Of a stretch of 16,968 nt of DNA, positions 1-7,902 are shown in pieces. Made by a program: the position numbers and the translations under genes. The stretch spans positions 1 to 16,968 of the forward strand of contig CAMWWS010000016.1 in assembly GCA_947178085.1 (NCBI GenBank). Direction: 5' to 3'. The notes under the pieces are model-generated. The model did no database searches, was not told the origin of the DNA, and saw nothing but the letters and a program-made list of their open reading frames with translations. This DNA comes from an uncultured Lachnospiraceae bacterium. GTDB taxonomy: Bacteria; Bacillota_A; Clostridia; Lachnospirales; Lachnospiraceae. Every line of letters starts with the position of its first letter. The first letter of the stretch is position 1.

Positions 1-7
1 AGCCGGT

Positions 8-32
8 AAGAAAACAGGTATCTCAACCTGTT
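8..32 (-). terminator. Terminator-like hairpin at left edge (minus strand)
   Basis: A perfect 7-bp inverted repeat (AACAGGT / ACCTGTT, 6-nt loop) is followed on the minus strand by TTCTT. It could end the transcript coming from the MATE gene, or act as an attenuator for a gene beyond the left edge. The stem is short and the T-run is interrupted, so the assignment is weak. Confidence 0.35.
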
Positions 33-89
33 ACCTTATCCAGCTCATCATTTCCTGACGAATGACTCACCCTCCGAGTAATCCATTGA

Positions 90-118
90 ATGGTAACAAA
101 ATAAGAACAAATTGTCAA
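90..118 (-). promoter_or_regulatory. Candidate promoter pointing to the left edge
   Basis: On the minus strand TTGACA (113-118) is followed after 17 nt by TACCAT (90-95). The -35 is consensus and the -10 is poor. It lies between the MATE stop codon and the window edge and would drive a transcript leaving the window, through the hairpin at 8-32. The rest of 1-177 holds no convincing gene. Confidence 0.35.
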
Positions 119-177
119 GCCGATTTTTGCAATCTTTTTCACCTAATCTTTTTCGTAACTTTTATTTTCACTTATTA

Positions 178-1536
178 TTATGAATTTAATACTTTAAAAG
201 ATGCACTCTTTATATAATACACAGTTATCAACAGCACACAGGCTCCCGACCATGCCAGAATCTCTGCGTAAAATACCCCTTCCTGCCCCATAAGACGCGG
301 AAGAAATACAGCCGCAGATACCCTCATGGCAAACTCCACCATTCCCGATATCATCGGTACGACGGTATCTCCCATTCCCTGTAAAGCACTTCTATAGGTA
401 TGAAGCGCATATAATATAATCAGAAAGACACTCATGATCATTAAATAATGGTGAGCAATCTGCAACACCTGTTCCGCCAGTACTTCATCTTCCGAAATAA
501 ATAAAGAAAGCATATTTTTTCCCAATAAGAACATAAGGCCAGAAATCATTACCGAGGTGGAAAATGCCATAACAATTCCTTTCCTCATACCTGCTTTAAT
601 CCGATTATAGTTCCCTGCCCCTTTATTCTGAGCCACAAAAGTGGAAATTGCATATCCGTATGAAATAGCCGCTGTCTCCAATATACCATATAGTTTATTT
701 GTTGCCGTAAAACCTGCTACAAACAATACACCGAACCCGTTGATGACTGACTGAAGCACCATACCGCCGACACCTATGATTGCATCCTGAAACATGACAG
801 GCATCCCCAGCCTTAAAAGTTTATTTACCAGACTCAAATCTATCATAAAATCCTGACGTTTCAACTTCAAAAAAGAAATCCTGCTTAAGACGACAAAGCA
901 ATAAATGCAGGAAATTCCCTGTGCAATCAGCGTCGCCGCAGCCGCACTGGCAATACCTAAATGGAATTCCATCACAAACAGTAAATCCAAGCCTATATTT
1001 GTACAGGAAGCAATTACCATGGCTATCAAAGGAGAACGTCCATCCCCCAACGCCCTTAAAAGAGAAGCTTCCAGATTATAAAACATAATGATTGCAAGCC
1101 CGCCTATCATAACCCGCAGATATGTCAGAGAACCTGCAACAATATCTTCCGGTGTTTTTAAAAGTGCCAGCAACGGCGCCGCCGCAAGCTCTCCAATCAC
1201 AGTCAGCGCCGTTGCTGCCACTATAGTGATAAGGACTGCATTTCCAATGGATTTATGTAATAACTTATCATCCTTTCCTCCATAATACTGTGCAAAAAGG
1301 ATTGAAAACCCATGTGTCATGCCTGCCGCCATCCACAAAAACAACCAGTTCAACCAGTCAGCAGCGCCAACGGATGCCAGAGCCGGCATTCCGACTCCCC
1401 GCCCCACTATGATTGTGTCCACAATCGTATAAAGCTGTTGAAAAATATTCCCCAGCATCAAGGGTAACGAAAAACCAAACAGCAGTCCGGTTGGATTACC
1501 TGTGGTCATATCTTTTGTTGCCACCATCTTTTTCAT
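178..1536 (-). CDS. MATE-family multidrug/drug-type efflux transporter
   Basis: A 452-residue integral membrane protein of the MATE (multidrug and toxic compound extrusion) family, expected to couple ion gradients to export of cationic or amphipathic compounds. The N-terminal stretch PTGLLFGFSLPLMLGNIFQQ followed by LYTIVDTIIVGRGVG is typical of the first MatE domain. The length and about 12 hydrophobic segments in two similar halves match the family (usual 440-460 residues). The second half begins near residue 240 (RLGMPVMFQDAI). It has its own consensus promoter just upstream (1572-1600) and is the only gene on its transcript here. The start codon is the most upstream ATG after the promoter; a second ATG three codons in is possible, since the ribosome site (GATGGGAATGG) is not sharp. 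Substrate cannot be read from sequence. Confidence 0.93.
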   Translation of the reverse strand: MKKMVATKDMTTGNPTGLLFGFSLPLMLGNIFQQLYTIVDTIIVGRGVGMPALASVGAADWLNWLFLWMAAGMTHGFSILFAQYYGGKDDKLLHKSIGNAVLITIVAATALTVIGELAAAPLLALLKTPEDIVAGSLTYLRVMIGGLAIIMFYNLEASLLRALGDGRSPLIAMVIASCTNIGLDLLFVMEFHLGIASAAAATLIAQGISCIYCFVVLSRISFLKLKRQDFMIDLSLVNKLLRLGMPVMFQDAIIGVGGMVLQSVINGFGVLFVAGFTATNKLYGILETAAISYGYAISTFVAQNKGAGNYNRIKAGMRKGIVMAFSTSVMISGLMFLLGKNMLSLFISEDEVLAEQVLQIAHHYLMIMSVFLIILYALHTYRSALQGMGDTVVPMISGMVEFAMRVSAAVFLPRLMGQEGVFYAEILAWSGACVLLITVYYIKSASFKVLNS

Positions 1537-1571
1537 CCATTCCCATCTAAAACTCTCTTCTTAAGTTTGGT

Positions 1572-1600
1572 ATTATATCCTTTGAAATCTATATTGTCAA
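1572..1600 (-). promoter_or_regulatory. Consensus SigA promoter for the MATE gene
   Basis: On the minus strand TTGACA (1595-1600), a 17-nt spacer and TATAAT (1572-1577) give a perfect housekeeping promoter. The predicted start site is about 30 nt upstream of the MATE start codon. The match is exact in both hexamers, so strong constitutive transcription is likely unless a regulator intervenes. Confidence 0.85.
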
Positions 1601-1640
1601 TTATTTATCTGACTGAGTTTCTGCTATAAAAAGTTTCCGC

Positions 1641-3179
1641 CTAAAGATAGATATATGCTCCGATTGTGTTAATCGTGTTCTCGTCATATTTAAGCCAGCC
1701 GTCATTCAACGCCTGTTCAACAACATAACCACGGGTGATAGACTGAACCTGCTTAATCAAGATACCTATTTCGCCTATCAAAACCGTCATTCTATCAGCC
1801 GGGTCCACTTTATACGGCTTTTCGGCATTGCGGTCAAATACAACCACGTTAGGCTCGATAACGCCATTCGTATTCTTAATATATCCGTATTTCAGCAATT
1901 TTTCGATATAGCCCTTCTCTCCGTCCTCTGCTCTGCCCGCGCATACCAGCCAAAGGGTATATGCTTCGGAATAAGTAAGACGCTCCGGCGTCTTTGCATA
2001 AAAACCTCCGGTGTAAAACTTATACTGTCCATAATCTATCTCTTTCTTCACCTCTTCTTTATCATGGGAAAGATAGCCATGCAGCCCAACAAAAGCAGGT
2101 TCTTCCCAATCGACTGTTTCGTATCCCGTTAGTGTCCATGCTCCGTTATCCGGACGGGAAGGATATGGTCCTTTAGCGCAATCATTTTCTACCAGGCTCA
2201 AAGCAAACCAATCAAATAAACGTACCAGCAGAGCCCACTTGGCCGCCTCATAGCCGACATATTCCACATTCACCATCGCCCCGTCTTCCTTCATGTAAAG
2301 ATCTATCATTTCACATAACTTGTCTGTCAAAGGTTTCTGAATGGTCTTATTCGCATCAAATATCGCGCGCTGTTCACCCCTGCCGACAATCGTAAAATTA
2401 GTTTCATACTTATTATTGGATTTGCGTAGAAGTTCCTCTCTTGCGAGAAACTCCAGCTCATCTTCCATATACGGAAGCGCTATCCCCAGCTCCAACGCTA
2501 ACTCCTCTGCAGTTTCCGGATTTTCGTATGTTTCCAGAAAAATGTTCTTGTATAACAGATGATCAATGATTGACCAGGGCTGTCCTTTTTTCCCGTCATA
2601 GCCATTCATAACGAAAGCTATTTGTTCCGGGTTATAACTTCTTGCTCCAAATTCTCTTGCCATATCCATACCTTCTTTCAATATTATTCTTGCACGCTGA
2701 AGGCGTTTCTTCACCGTTTCCAGAGAAAGCGAAAGCTTCGATGCTATGACGCGCATACTTTGGTTTTCCATATAATAGGCAACGATGATATTGCGATAAT
2801 TACTGCTGATGAACGCCAGCTCCCGCCGAAACAGTAACATCTGTTCACTGTGTATCATTTCATCAAGAATGTTTTCGCTCTCGTCTTCAATCTCATAATC
2901 GCTGATGTCAGAACCTGTTAATGACTTACTGCGTCTATGTTTTTCGTCTGCCCATACAGAGTATCGATTGCGCGCAATCTTCCACACCCACGCCGAAAAA
3001 CTTGTGGGTATCGTCCCTTTGTTCAAAGCAGCCAGGATATTCAACGCAATGTCCTGCGTCAAATCCTCCGCCTCTGTGCTGCTGCCCGTCTTTTTCAGAC
3101 AGAAATAAAACAGCTTTTCCATGTAATTTTCAGTAAATTCCGATACCAGTCGGTCCCGCGTGTTGATTTCACTTGACAT
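1641..3179 (-). CDS. ECF-type sigma factor with long C-terminal extension
   Basis: 512 residues. The first ~170 read as a sigma-70 family ECF factor: region 2 (about residues 14-85, with EDLTQDIALNI and FSAWVWKIARNRYSVW) and region 4 (about 112-170, with a helix-turn-helix around MRVIASKLSLSLETVKKRLQRA). Typical ECF factors stop near 160-200 residues; here some 340 more follow. Residues ~212-266 (NPETAEELALELGI..., then LEFLAREELL) look like a winged helix-turn-helix, and the remainder (270-512) I do not recognise; it has no membrane segment. Such extensions in ECF factors are known to replace a separate anti-sigma factor, so self-regulation is plausible but inferred. The ATG at 3179 follows AAGAGGCGAG at good spacing. 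The gene is divergent from the GH26 gene across about 210 nt of AT-rich DNA, in which I see no clear consensus promoter for either gene. Confidence 0.88.
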   Translation of the reverse strand: MSSEINTRDRLVSEFTENYMEKLFYFCLKKTGSSTEAEDLTQDIALNILAALNKGTIPTSFSAWVWKIARNRYSVWADEKHRRSKSLTGSDISDYEIEDESENILDEMIHSEQMLLFRRELAFISSNYRNIIVAYYMENQSMRVIASKLSLSLETVKKRLQRARIILKEGMDMAREFGARSYNPEQIAFVMNGYDGKKGQPWSIIDHLLYKNIFLETYENPETAEELALELGIALPYMEDELEFLAREELLRKSNNKYETNFTIVGRGEQRAIFDANKTIQKPLTDKLCEMIDLYMKEDGAMVNVEYVGYEAAKWALLVRLFDWFALSLVENDCAKGPYPSRPDNGAWTLTGYETVDWEEPAFVGLHGYLSHDKEEVKKEIDYGQYKFYTGGFYAKTPERLTYSEAYTLWLVCAGRAEDGEKGYIEKLLKYGYIKNTNGVIEPNVVVFDRNAEKPYKVDPADRMTVLIGEIGILIKQVQSITRGYVVEQALNDGWLKYDENTINTIGAYIYL

Positions 3180-3392
3180 TCGCTCGCCTCTTTCACTTAT
3201 ATAGTGTGCATTTTTTGAATTTGGGGACAGAAAAGTTAATTTTTTTGGTAATCATACCCCTAAAACTGCCCGTTTGCAATACTACGTTAACATCGCATCT
3301 AATATCAGAATTTCAGACTGCTGCTTTACAGCTCATTAAAAAAGCTATATCATGTTCACTAAGCAATTATTAGCAAATTAAAGGAAACGACT

Positions 3393-4319
3393 ATGAGTAT
3401 CGGAAAAGTATATAAAAGTAAGTATAATCTTTCAAACCCAAATGCAGATGAACCAACAAGAAAAGTCTATGACTATATATGCGAAAGCTATGGAAAATAT
3501 ATAATTTCCGCCCAGCAGGAATCAACATGGCGCGATTCTCCCGATTATGAAATGGAGCATATCCTTAAAACCACGGGAAAACTTCCCGCAATGCGCGGTC
3601 TCGACTTTATGGGCGGCGATTTCAACGGAGTTATAGAGCGCTCAAAGGCATGGCATGAAAAAGGTGGGCTTATAACTATATGCTGGCATACGGGAATATA
3701 CGGCGGAAGCTATCTGGATGCAAAAGACGATGTTCCCGATTTTGAAAAGCTGCTTACATCGGGAACATCTGAAAATATGAAAATGCTTGAAAACTGGGAC
3801 AAGGCGGCAACTGCTCTTTCGAAGCTTCGTGATTTCGGCGTACCCGTGTTGTGGAGACCTTTTCACGAATTTGACGGCGGCTGGTTCTGGTGGGGCAAGG
3901 ACGGCGGAGATAATTTCATCAGACTGTGGAAAATGATGTATGACCGCTTTACAAATAAATTCGGACTTACAAACCTTATCTGGATTCTCGGCTATTCGGG
4001 CGAGGTCAAAGACGGCTGGTATCCCGGCGACGATTACTGCGATATTATCGGTTCGGATACTTATGATAATTCCACACATTCAGCGGCATGGGAAAAGCTT
4101 CATAAAATTATCTCCGGTAGTAAACCGGTTGCACTCCACGAATGCGGAAATATACCGCCTGTTGAAGATTTTGAGCGTGACGACTGTTTGTGGTCATGGT
4201 TTATGATATGGCATACCGACCATATAATGGGAAACGATATAAATAACCTTAAGGCTGTCTATAACAGCCCTAAGGTTATAACGCTTGATTCTCTGCCCGG
4301 AAACCATAGTAAAACTTAA
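3393..4319 (+). CDS. Glycoside hydrolase family 26 (beta-mannanase-like)
   Basis: 308 residues matching the GH26 clan-A (beta/alpha)8 fold, whose members mostly hydrolyse beta-1,4-mannan with retention. The acid/base Glu is E159 in WRPFHEFDGGWFWWG, and the nucleophile is E250 in VALHECGNIP; both family motifs are intact. No signal peptide, lipobox or carbohydrate-binding module is visible, and the protein begins almost at the catalytic domain, so a cytoplasmic enzyme acting on imported oligosaccharides is likely. The ATG follows AAAGGAAACGACT. Ile is often coded by ATA, and codon use looks a little different from neighbouring genes, which may hint at transfer (impression only). It faces the 206-residue gene tail to tail with 12 nt between stop codons. 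A long inverted repeat lies in its last 26 codons. Confidence 0.9.
   Translation: MSIGKVYKSKYNLSNPNADEPTRKVYDYICESYGKYIISAQQESTWRDSPDYEMEHILKTTGKLPAMRGLDFMGGDFNGVIERSKAWHEKGGLITICWHTGIYGGSYLDAKDDVPDFEKLLTSGTSENMKMLENWDKAATALSKLRDFGVPVLWRPFHEFDGGWFWWGKDGGDNFIRLWKMMYDRFTNKFGLTNLIWILGYSGEVKDGWYPGDDYCDIIGSDTYDNSTHSAAWEKLHKIISGSKPVALHECGNIPPVEDFERDDCLWSWFMIWHTDHIMGNDINNLKAVYNSPKVITLDSLPGNHSKT
4243..4279 (-). terminator. Long hairpin inside the GH26 3' end, likely terminator of the convergent gene
   Basis: A 16-bp stem with a 5-nt loop: arms 4243-4258 and 4264-4279. At the single imperfect position (4252/4270) the plus-strand RNA has an A-C mismatch while the minus-strand RNA has a G-U pair, so the structure is fully paired only in minus-strand RNA. 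It lies about 53 nt past the stop codon of the minus-strand gene ending at 4332 and is followed there by ATTTATAT. It overlaps the coding sequence for GH26 residues ~284-296. Termination activity is inferred. Confidence 0.55.
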
Positions 4320-4331
4320 TCATTTTCCTGC

Positions 4332-4952
4332 TTAAATCAATAGGTCAATACGCTTGTATTTGTCGGGCTGTAACGGAAACTGTTCCTGTTTTATGGCACT
4401 TTCCGATACAACATCCGATAACTCGTCCGCACTTTCCTGATTTTCCTGTGAAAGTTCTTCATTCAGATCTATTTCCGTTACTTCTTCGGTCAGTTCCTCT
4501 GCTAATTCGGAAAGTTCTTCCAGACTTTCGCTCAACGCGCCCTTTTCATCATCGATTCCAAGCGCTTCCTCCACCATATCTTCACGTCTTTCCTCAGCAG
4601 TCTTAGGCTTCATTTTCTCCGCTGCTTCAGCAATCTTCTCGCTACGCTCTCTTGCCTCATCCATAATGTGCCACATTTGTTCCTGATTGTATTGCATTTT
4701 GACAGAGGCAATTTCATCCTCATAGGAATGAAATTTTTCAAGTTTATTCGCAATATCCTCAACGGTACTGCATTCCATATTTTTCAGTTTTTCCTTTTGA
4801 TTCTCCAAAAATTGAATCTGTCCTGCTGCTTTTTGCTGACGCTCTATTTTCTCCTGTGTGCTCTTCAGTGCCGGTTTCTGCATCATAGGCAGATTTCCGG
4901 CAAACAGGGAACCACCCTTATTAGATACTGCATTTAACATCGTAACATTCAT
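4332..4952 (-). CDS. Hypothetical coiled-coil protein with acidic C-terminal half
   Basis: 206 residues, function not recognised. After a short N-terminal segment (MNVTMLNAVSNKGGSLFAG) residues ~33-115 are rich in K, E, Q and A with heptad-like spacing (ALKSTQEKIERQQKAAGQIQ), suggesting long helices or a coiled coil. Residues ~125-185 are strongly acidic (ESLEELSELAEELTEEVTEI). It ends in a basic-hydrophobic tail YKRIDLLI. No signal peptide or membrane segment is visible. The ATG is preceded by CGGAG nine bases upstream. It is codirectional with the ABC exporter genes and separated from them by 126 nt. A box GCCGATAA (minus strand, 5024-5031) upstream matches the -10 of motility sigma (SigD/sigma-28) promoters, but no good -35 is seen. 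The low-complexity helical composition makes family placement by eye unreliable. Confidence 0.7.
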   Translation of the reverse strand: MNVTMLNAVSNKGGSLFAGNLPMMQKPALKSTQEKIERQQKAAGQIQFLENQKEKLKNMECSTVEDIANKLEKFHSYEDEIASVKMQYNQEQMWHIMDEARERSEKIAEAAEKMKPKTAEERREDMVEEALGIDDEKGALSESLEELSELAEELTEEVTEIDLNEELSQENQESADELSDVVSESAIKQEQFPLQPDKYKRIDLLI

Positions 4953-5078
4953 AAAATCACGCTCCGTTCAATATTTTTATGCCAACCTTGGTCTTCTTGT
5001 AAAATATGCCATTTCTAAAAGATTTATCGGCAGATGCATCTCATTTTCCAACCTAAAATGACACCAAAAGACCGTTTT

Positions 5079-6140
5079 TTAGCATGAATGGTCTGCCCAC
5101 GCCTGATATATCTGCGCAATCACCTGCTCGATAGGCGCTTTTCTGATTTCCACATCCATGATTCCGTCAGCCTTCGAAAGTCTCTCTAACAATACTTTGA
5201 CAGGCAGGTGGGATAAGTCCGCCTCGAATTCAAAAACTCCGCGATTTGCGCTTAAGAGCCTGCAGCCCTCAAGCTGAGGTTCTCTGCCGTCCGTGGTAAC
5301 GATGAAATGTGTGAGATTTCCCGTAATGTCGCGCAATCCATCGAAGCTGCCGTCAAAGGCGAGCTTTCCCTTGGAAATCATCAGAATTCTCTGCGTCATC
5401 TCCTCCAGATCATCCATATCATGACTGGTTACCAGAATTGTCGCGCCATTCTCACGATTAATTTTTTTAAGAAAGTCAATCATCTGGCGCTTTGCCACTA
5501 CATCCAGTCCCAGTGTCGGTTCATCTAGCAAAATCAGCTCCGGCGAATGCAGCAGCATCATTGCCAGGTCTGCCCTCATTCGCTGCCCCAGAGACAATTC
5601 TCTGGCGAAGGTGTTCCTAATTTCACCAATATCCAACAATTCCGTCACCATATCCAGATTCCGTTTGTACACCGTATCCGGGATATCCCATACTACCTTT
5701 TTCCATTCAAAGCTCTGTATAATCGGATGGTCCCACCAAAGTTCCGTGCGGTTTCCAAACAGCACTCCGAGCTTTTTCATAAGAGCTATTCTGTCTTTCT
5801 CCGGGGACATTCCTAACACGGATATAGCCCCTTCTGTGGGTTGAAGTATGCCTGAGAGCAGCTTCATTGTGGTACTTTTGCCGGCTCCGTTTGGACCTGC
5901 ATACGCTACGAACTCGCCACGCTTAATCTGAAAAGAAACATTGTCAAGCGCAGTCACGATTTGCTTTTCCTGCTTGAAAAATTTTCTAATTCCTTTCTTT
6001 GCGGAATGGTTCTCATTCCCGGAATGGTCTGTATTTCGTCGCCACTGTGTAAACGACTTACTCACCGAATCCACCTTCACCACTATGTCATCATGAGCGG
6101 TGTCCGCCTGAAACATATCTATTGATTCCTTTTTTAACAT
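5079..6140 (-). CDS. ABC-2 exporter ATP-binding subunit
   Basis: 353 residues from the chosen ATG. Walker A is AGPNGAGKSTT (about residues 81-91), the signature region is ELSLGQRMRADLA, Walker B is LILLDEPTLGLD, and the H-loop His is in VTSHDMDDLEE. The ~35-residue insertion between the first strand (VDSVSKSF) and the Walker A region, rich in K/R, is typical of the COG4586-type ATPases that work with a pair of ABC-2 permeases. It is the last gene of a three-gene operon and overlaps the preceding permease by about 50 nt. The reading frame is open up to 6221; the ATG at 6140 (AGGAAAGGA ten bases upstream) is preferred, and an ATG at 6116 with a similar site is an alternative. Substrate unknown; export rather than import is inferred from the family. 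Confidence 0.9.
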   Translation of the reverse strand: MLKKESIDMFQADTAHDDIVVKVDSVSKSFTQWRRNTDHSGNENHSAKKGIRKFFKQEKQIVTALDNVSFQIKRGEFVAYAGPNGAGKSTTMKLLSGILQPTEGAISVLGMSPEKDRIALMKKLGVLFGNRTELWWDHPIIQSFEWKKVVWDIPDTVYKRNLDMVTELLDIGEIRNTFARELSLGQRMRADLAMMLLHSPELILLDEPTLGLDVVAKRQMIDFLKKINRENGATILVTSHDMDDLEEMTQRILMISKGKLAFDGSFDGLRDITGNLTHFIVTTDGREPQLEGCRLLSANRGVFEFEADLSHLPVKVLLERLSKADGIMDVEIRKAPIEQVIAQIYQAWADHSC

Positions 6141-6942
6141 AATATCTAAATCCTTTCCTGAAAAAATAAGTTGCGCCCATTGATATAAAAAGGGCAAATA
6201 TTGCCGGATAAATGCTTTCAAATGTTGCCGTCTTCCCCAGCAGTATCATTGTCGGAAACCACGCCATAAGACCTGCCGGAAAAACAGTCAGCAGCGGGTA
6301 CCTGATATACAACGGCATACCGGATAGCGGAAAAGTCATGGTACGCTCCATACTGTAAACCACTGCACTTGATATCTCCTCACACTGTACCGGAGCATAA
6401 AATGCAAGACTTGAAAACAGATAAGAAATCGCCACAACTATTACCATGCTGATCATCATCTGGAGAATCAGCATTCCCGGCCACCACCACGGTATAACCG
6501 TTTCCATTCTGCATACAGCCACCAACAGCATCCCGATTCCTGAAAGGAAACCGGCGGAACCGGTAAAAGGAAAAATTCCCACCGTCAACTGAACTGCATA
6601 AGGAACAGGCATAATAAACATATGCTCCCACTGTCCCCTGCCGATAATCCTACTTGGGAACAGCGCATTACATCCGCCCATCATATTTAAGAAACCCATC
6701 ACAATATTTCCATATGCCAGCATGAATAAAACTTCATACCTGTCCATACCGCCAATCCCGCCGAATTTCCATGCCAGAAGGAATATTCCCGAAATTGACG
6801 ATATATTTGATACAATATCAGCAATTATAACGATTGCCATGAATTTACTATCCCGCATCAGAGAAGCCAGATCCATCCGGGCGTATATTCCAAGCAGTTG
6901 AAAATATCTCTTTATTCCATAAAAACCTTTATTTTTACCCAC
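6091..6942 (-). CDS. ABC-2 family permease (second of pair)
   Basis: 283 residues with about six membrane segments after a short cytoplasmic N-terminus (KRYFQLLGIYARMDLASLMRD). It ends in a basic tail (FRKGFRYYVKKGINRYVSGG). The N-terminal region and the loop organisation fit the ABC-2 permeases of the COG4587/COG3694 type that act as heterodimers with a COG4586 ATPase. The start is a GTG that overlaps the upstream permease gene by 8 nt, with GGATGGTGAG as ribosome site; a start further downstream is less likely given the tight overlap. Translational coupling of all three subunits is suggested. The transported substrate cannot be told from the sequence. Confidence 0.85.
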   Translation of the reverse strand: MGKNKGFYGIKRYFQLLGIYARMDLASLMRDSKFMAIVIIADIVSNISSISGIFLLAWKFGGIGGMDRYEVLFMLAYGNIVMGFLNMMGGCNALFPSRIIGRGQWEHMFIMPVPYAVQLTVGIFPFTGSAGFLSGIGMLLVAVCRMETVIPWWWPGMLILQMMISMVIVVAISYLFSSLAFYAPVQCEEISSAVVYSMERTMTFPLSGMPLYIRYPLLTVFPAGLMAWFPTMILLGKTATFESIYPAIFALFISMGATYFFRKGFRYYVKKGINRYVSGGHRS

Positions 6943-7705
6943 CGAAACTCACCATCCTCTCTCTGGATTTTTCAAACCACACGGCTGCTGTAATCCATAT
7001 CACTACATTCCAGAAAAGCTGCACCGGAATTATCTCAGAAGCCTCTGCGCTTCCTACATACAGCGATAAAAAGGCACCGCCCAGACTGCCGAAAGGCTGA
7101 AATCTAATCCACTTGTCCATGCCAAACGGAAGTATTTTGAACGGTATCACTGTACCTGAAAAAAATGATGTCACCGCGCTTCTGATAACATAGGTGAGCC
7201 ATGAAACATTGCGCAGCCTGACTGTAACGCAGTAAAACAGAAATTCAAAAGCAAACCCAAGCGATATGCTCAGCACCAGTGACGGAATCACCCACAGGGT
7301 ATTGGGCAGTATCCTTATCTTTAGCAGAGGAGCAGCCAAAAACATCGGCGCCGAGAACAACAGCAGCATCGGTATCCATTCTCCGATCGTCCTTGAAATG
7401 ACCTGACCGAATACCGGCAGAGGGCGGGTAAACATTTCCATGCTTCTGGTATCATAATCCCACGCCGATAAACACGTATTTACAATCATCATATCCGCCA
7501 GAAGCGTATTCACATAAGTATAGCTTAAAAGCTGCGAAACCGTCATATCCGCCTCATATCCGCTTTCCGTCAATGATTTCCAGATAAACATTACCGGTAT
7601 CAGATATACCACTTTCATGATCATATCCGGAAACATATATAGCACACCGCCGCCCGTCTTACCATGCATAGCCATCCGGGCAGTCGAAATATATTTACTT
7701 ATCAT
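6935..7705 (-). CDS. ABC-2 family permease (first of pair)
   Basis: 256 residues, beginning MISKYISTARMAMHGKTGGG and followed by about six hydrophobic segments. The conserved-looking block SWLTYVIRSAVTSFFSGTVIPFKILPFG sits before the last segments, as in ABC-2 permeases of the COG4587/COG3694 group. The ATG at 7705 is preceded by GAGAGGAT at good spacing; an in-frame ATG five codons upstream lacks a ribosome site and is rejected. It is the first gene of the exporter operon. Upstream lies a 58-codon ORF and a strong terminator (7807-7845) about 100 nt before this start. Transcription from the small gene's promoter could thus reach the operon only by readthrough. I see no convincing promoter in 7706-7806. 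Confidence 0.85.
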   Translation of the reverse strand: MISKYISTARMAMHGKTGGGVLYMFPDMIMKVVYLIPVMFIWKSLTESGYEADMTVSQLLSYTYVNTLLADMMIVNTCLSAWDYDTRSMEMFTRPLPVFGQVISRTIGEWIPMLLLFSAPMFLAAPLLKIRILPNTLWVIPSLVLSISLGFAFEFLFYCVTVRLRNVSWLTYVIRSAVTSFFSGTVIPFKILPFGMDKWIRFQPFGSLGGAFLSLYVGSAEASEIIPVQLFWNVVIWITAAVWFEKSRERMVSFGG

Positions 7706-7765
7706 TATCAATCCTCTCATTCTGCTGCTTACGCGGCGATATTATTTATGTTGTCTGTCATTACT

Positions 7766-7789
7766 TTGCTTGTCTTTTGTGTTGCTTGT
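7766..7789. repeat. Direct repeat TTGCTTGT, 16-bp period
   Basis: Two exact copies of TTGCTTGT (7766-7773 and 7782-7789) are spaced 16 bp apart in the leader of the ABC exporter operon. The region is T-rich on the plus strand, so chance is possible; a regulator-binding site is only a guess. Confidence 0.3.
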
Positions 7790-7806
7790 TATTCATTTTG
7801 GGCATT

Positions 7807-7845
7807 AAAAATGCCCTGTACAGACTGTTTTGTCTGCACAAGGCA
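7807..7845 (-). terminator. Rho-independent terminator, copy A (after the 58-codon ORF)
   Basis: Minus-strand RNA forms a 14-bp stem (arms 7845-7832 and 7825-7812, loop AAAACA, two G-U pairs) followed by five T. It sits 57 nt past the stop codon of the small ORF and about 100 nt before the ABC exporter start. Two internal positions pair only in minus-strand RNA. It is part of a 58-bp repeat whose second copy follows clpP (11098-11155). Its first arm and loop can also pair with 7946-7964 inside the small ORF. Confidence 0.85.
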
Positions 7846-7864
7846 CTCGCTTCTGACCGCAAAT
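7807..7864 (-). repeat. 58-bp terminator repeat, copy A
   Basis: Matches 11098-11155 at 54 of 58 positions with no gaps; all four differences are transitions (C/T or G/A). The similarity extends about 20 nt past the hairpin into its 5' flank (AGAAGCGAGTGC on the minus strand), so it is more than two similar stems. Confidence 0.85.
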
Positions 7865-7902
7865 CCTGCATAATAGAAGAATAGGTATCCTGTAAATATA
7901 GT

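Noticed and set aside
3642..4079. 145-codon minus-strand ORF
   Set aside because: Antisense to the GH26 catalytic core; no ribosome site or family features.
7800..7816. Hairpin GGGCAT-TAAAA-ATGCCC next to terminator copy A
   Set aside because: Uses part of the terminator's second arm and is only 6 bp; it would be outcompeted by the 14-bp stem and is absent from copy B.
7664..7873. Plus-strand ORF containing TDCFVC, the same residues as in the minus-strand 58-residue peptide
   Set aside because: No ribosome site or family. The shared residues arise because the terminator's plus strand resembles the peptide's coding strand, which is the RNA complementarity reported above, not a second gene.
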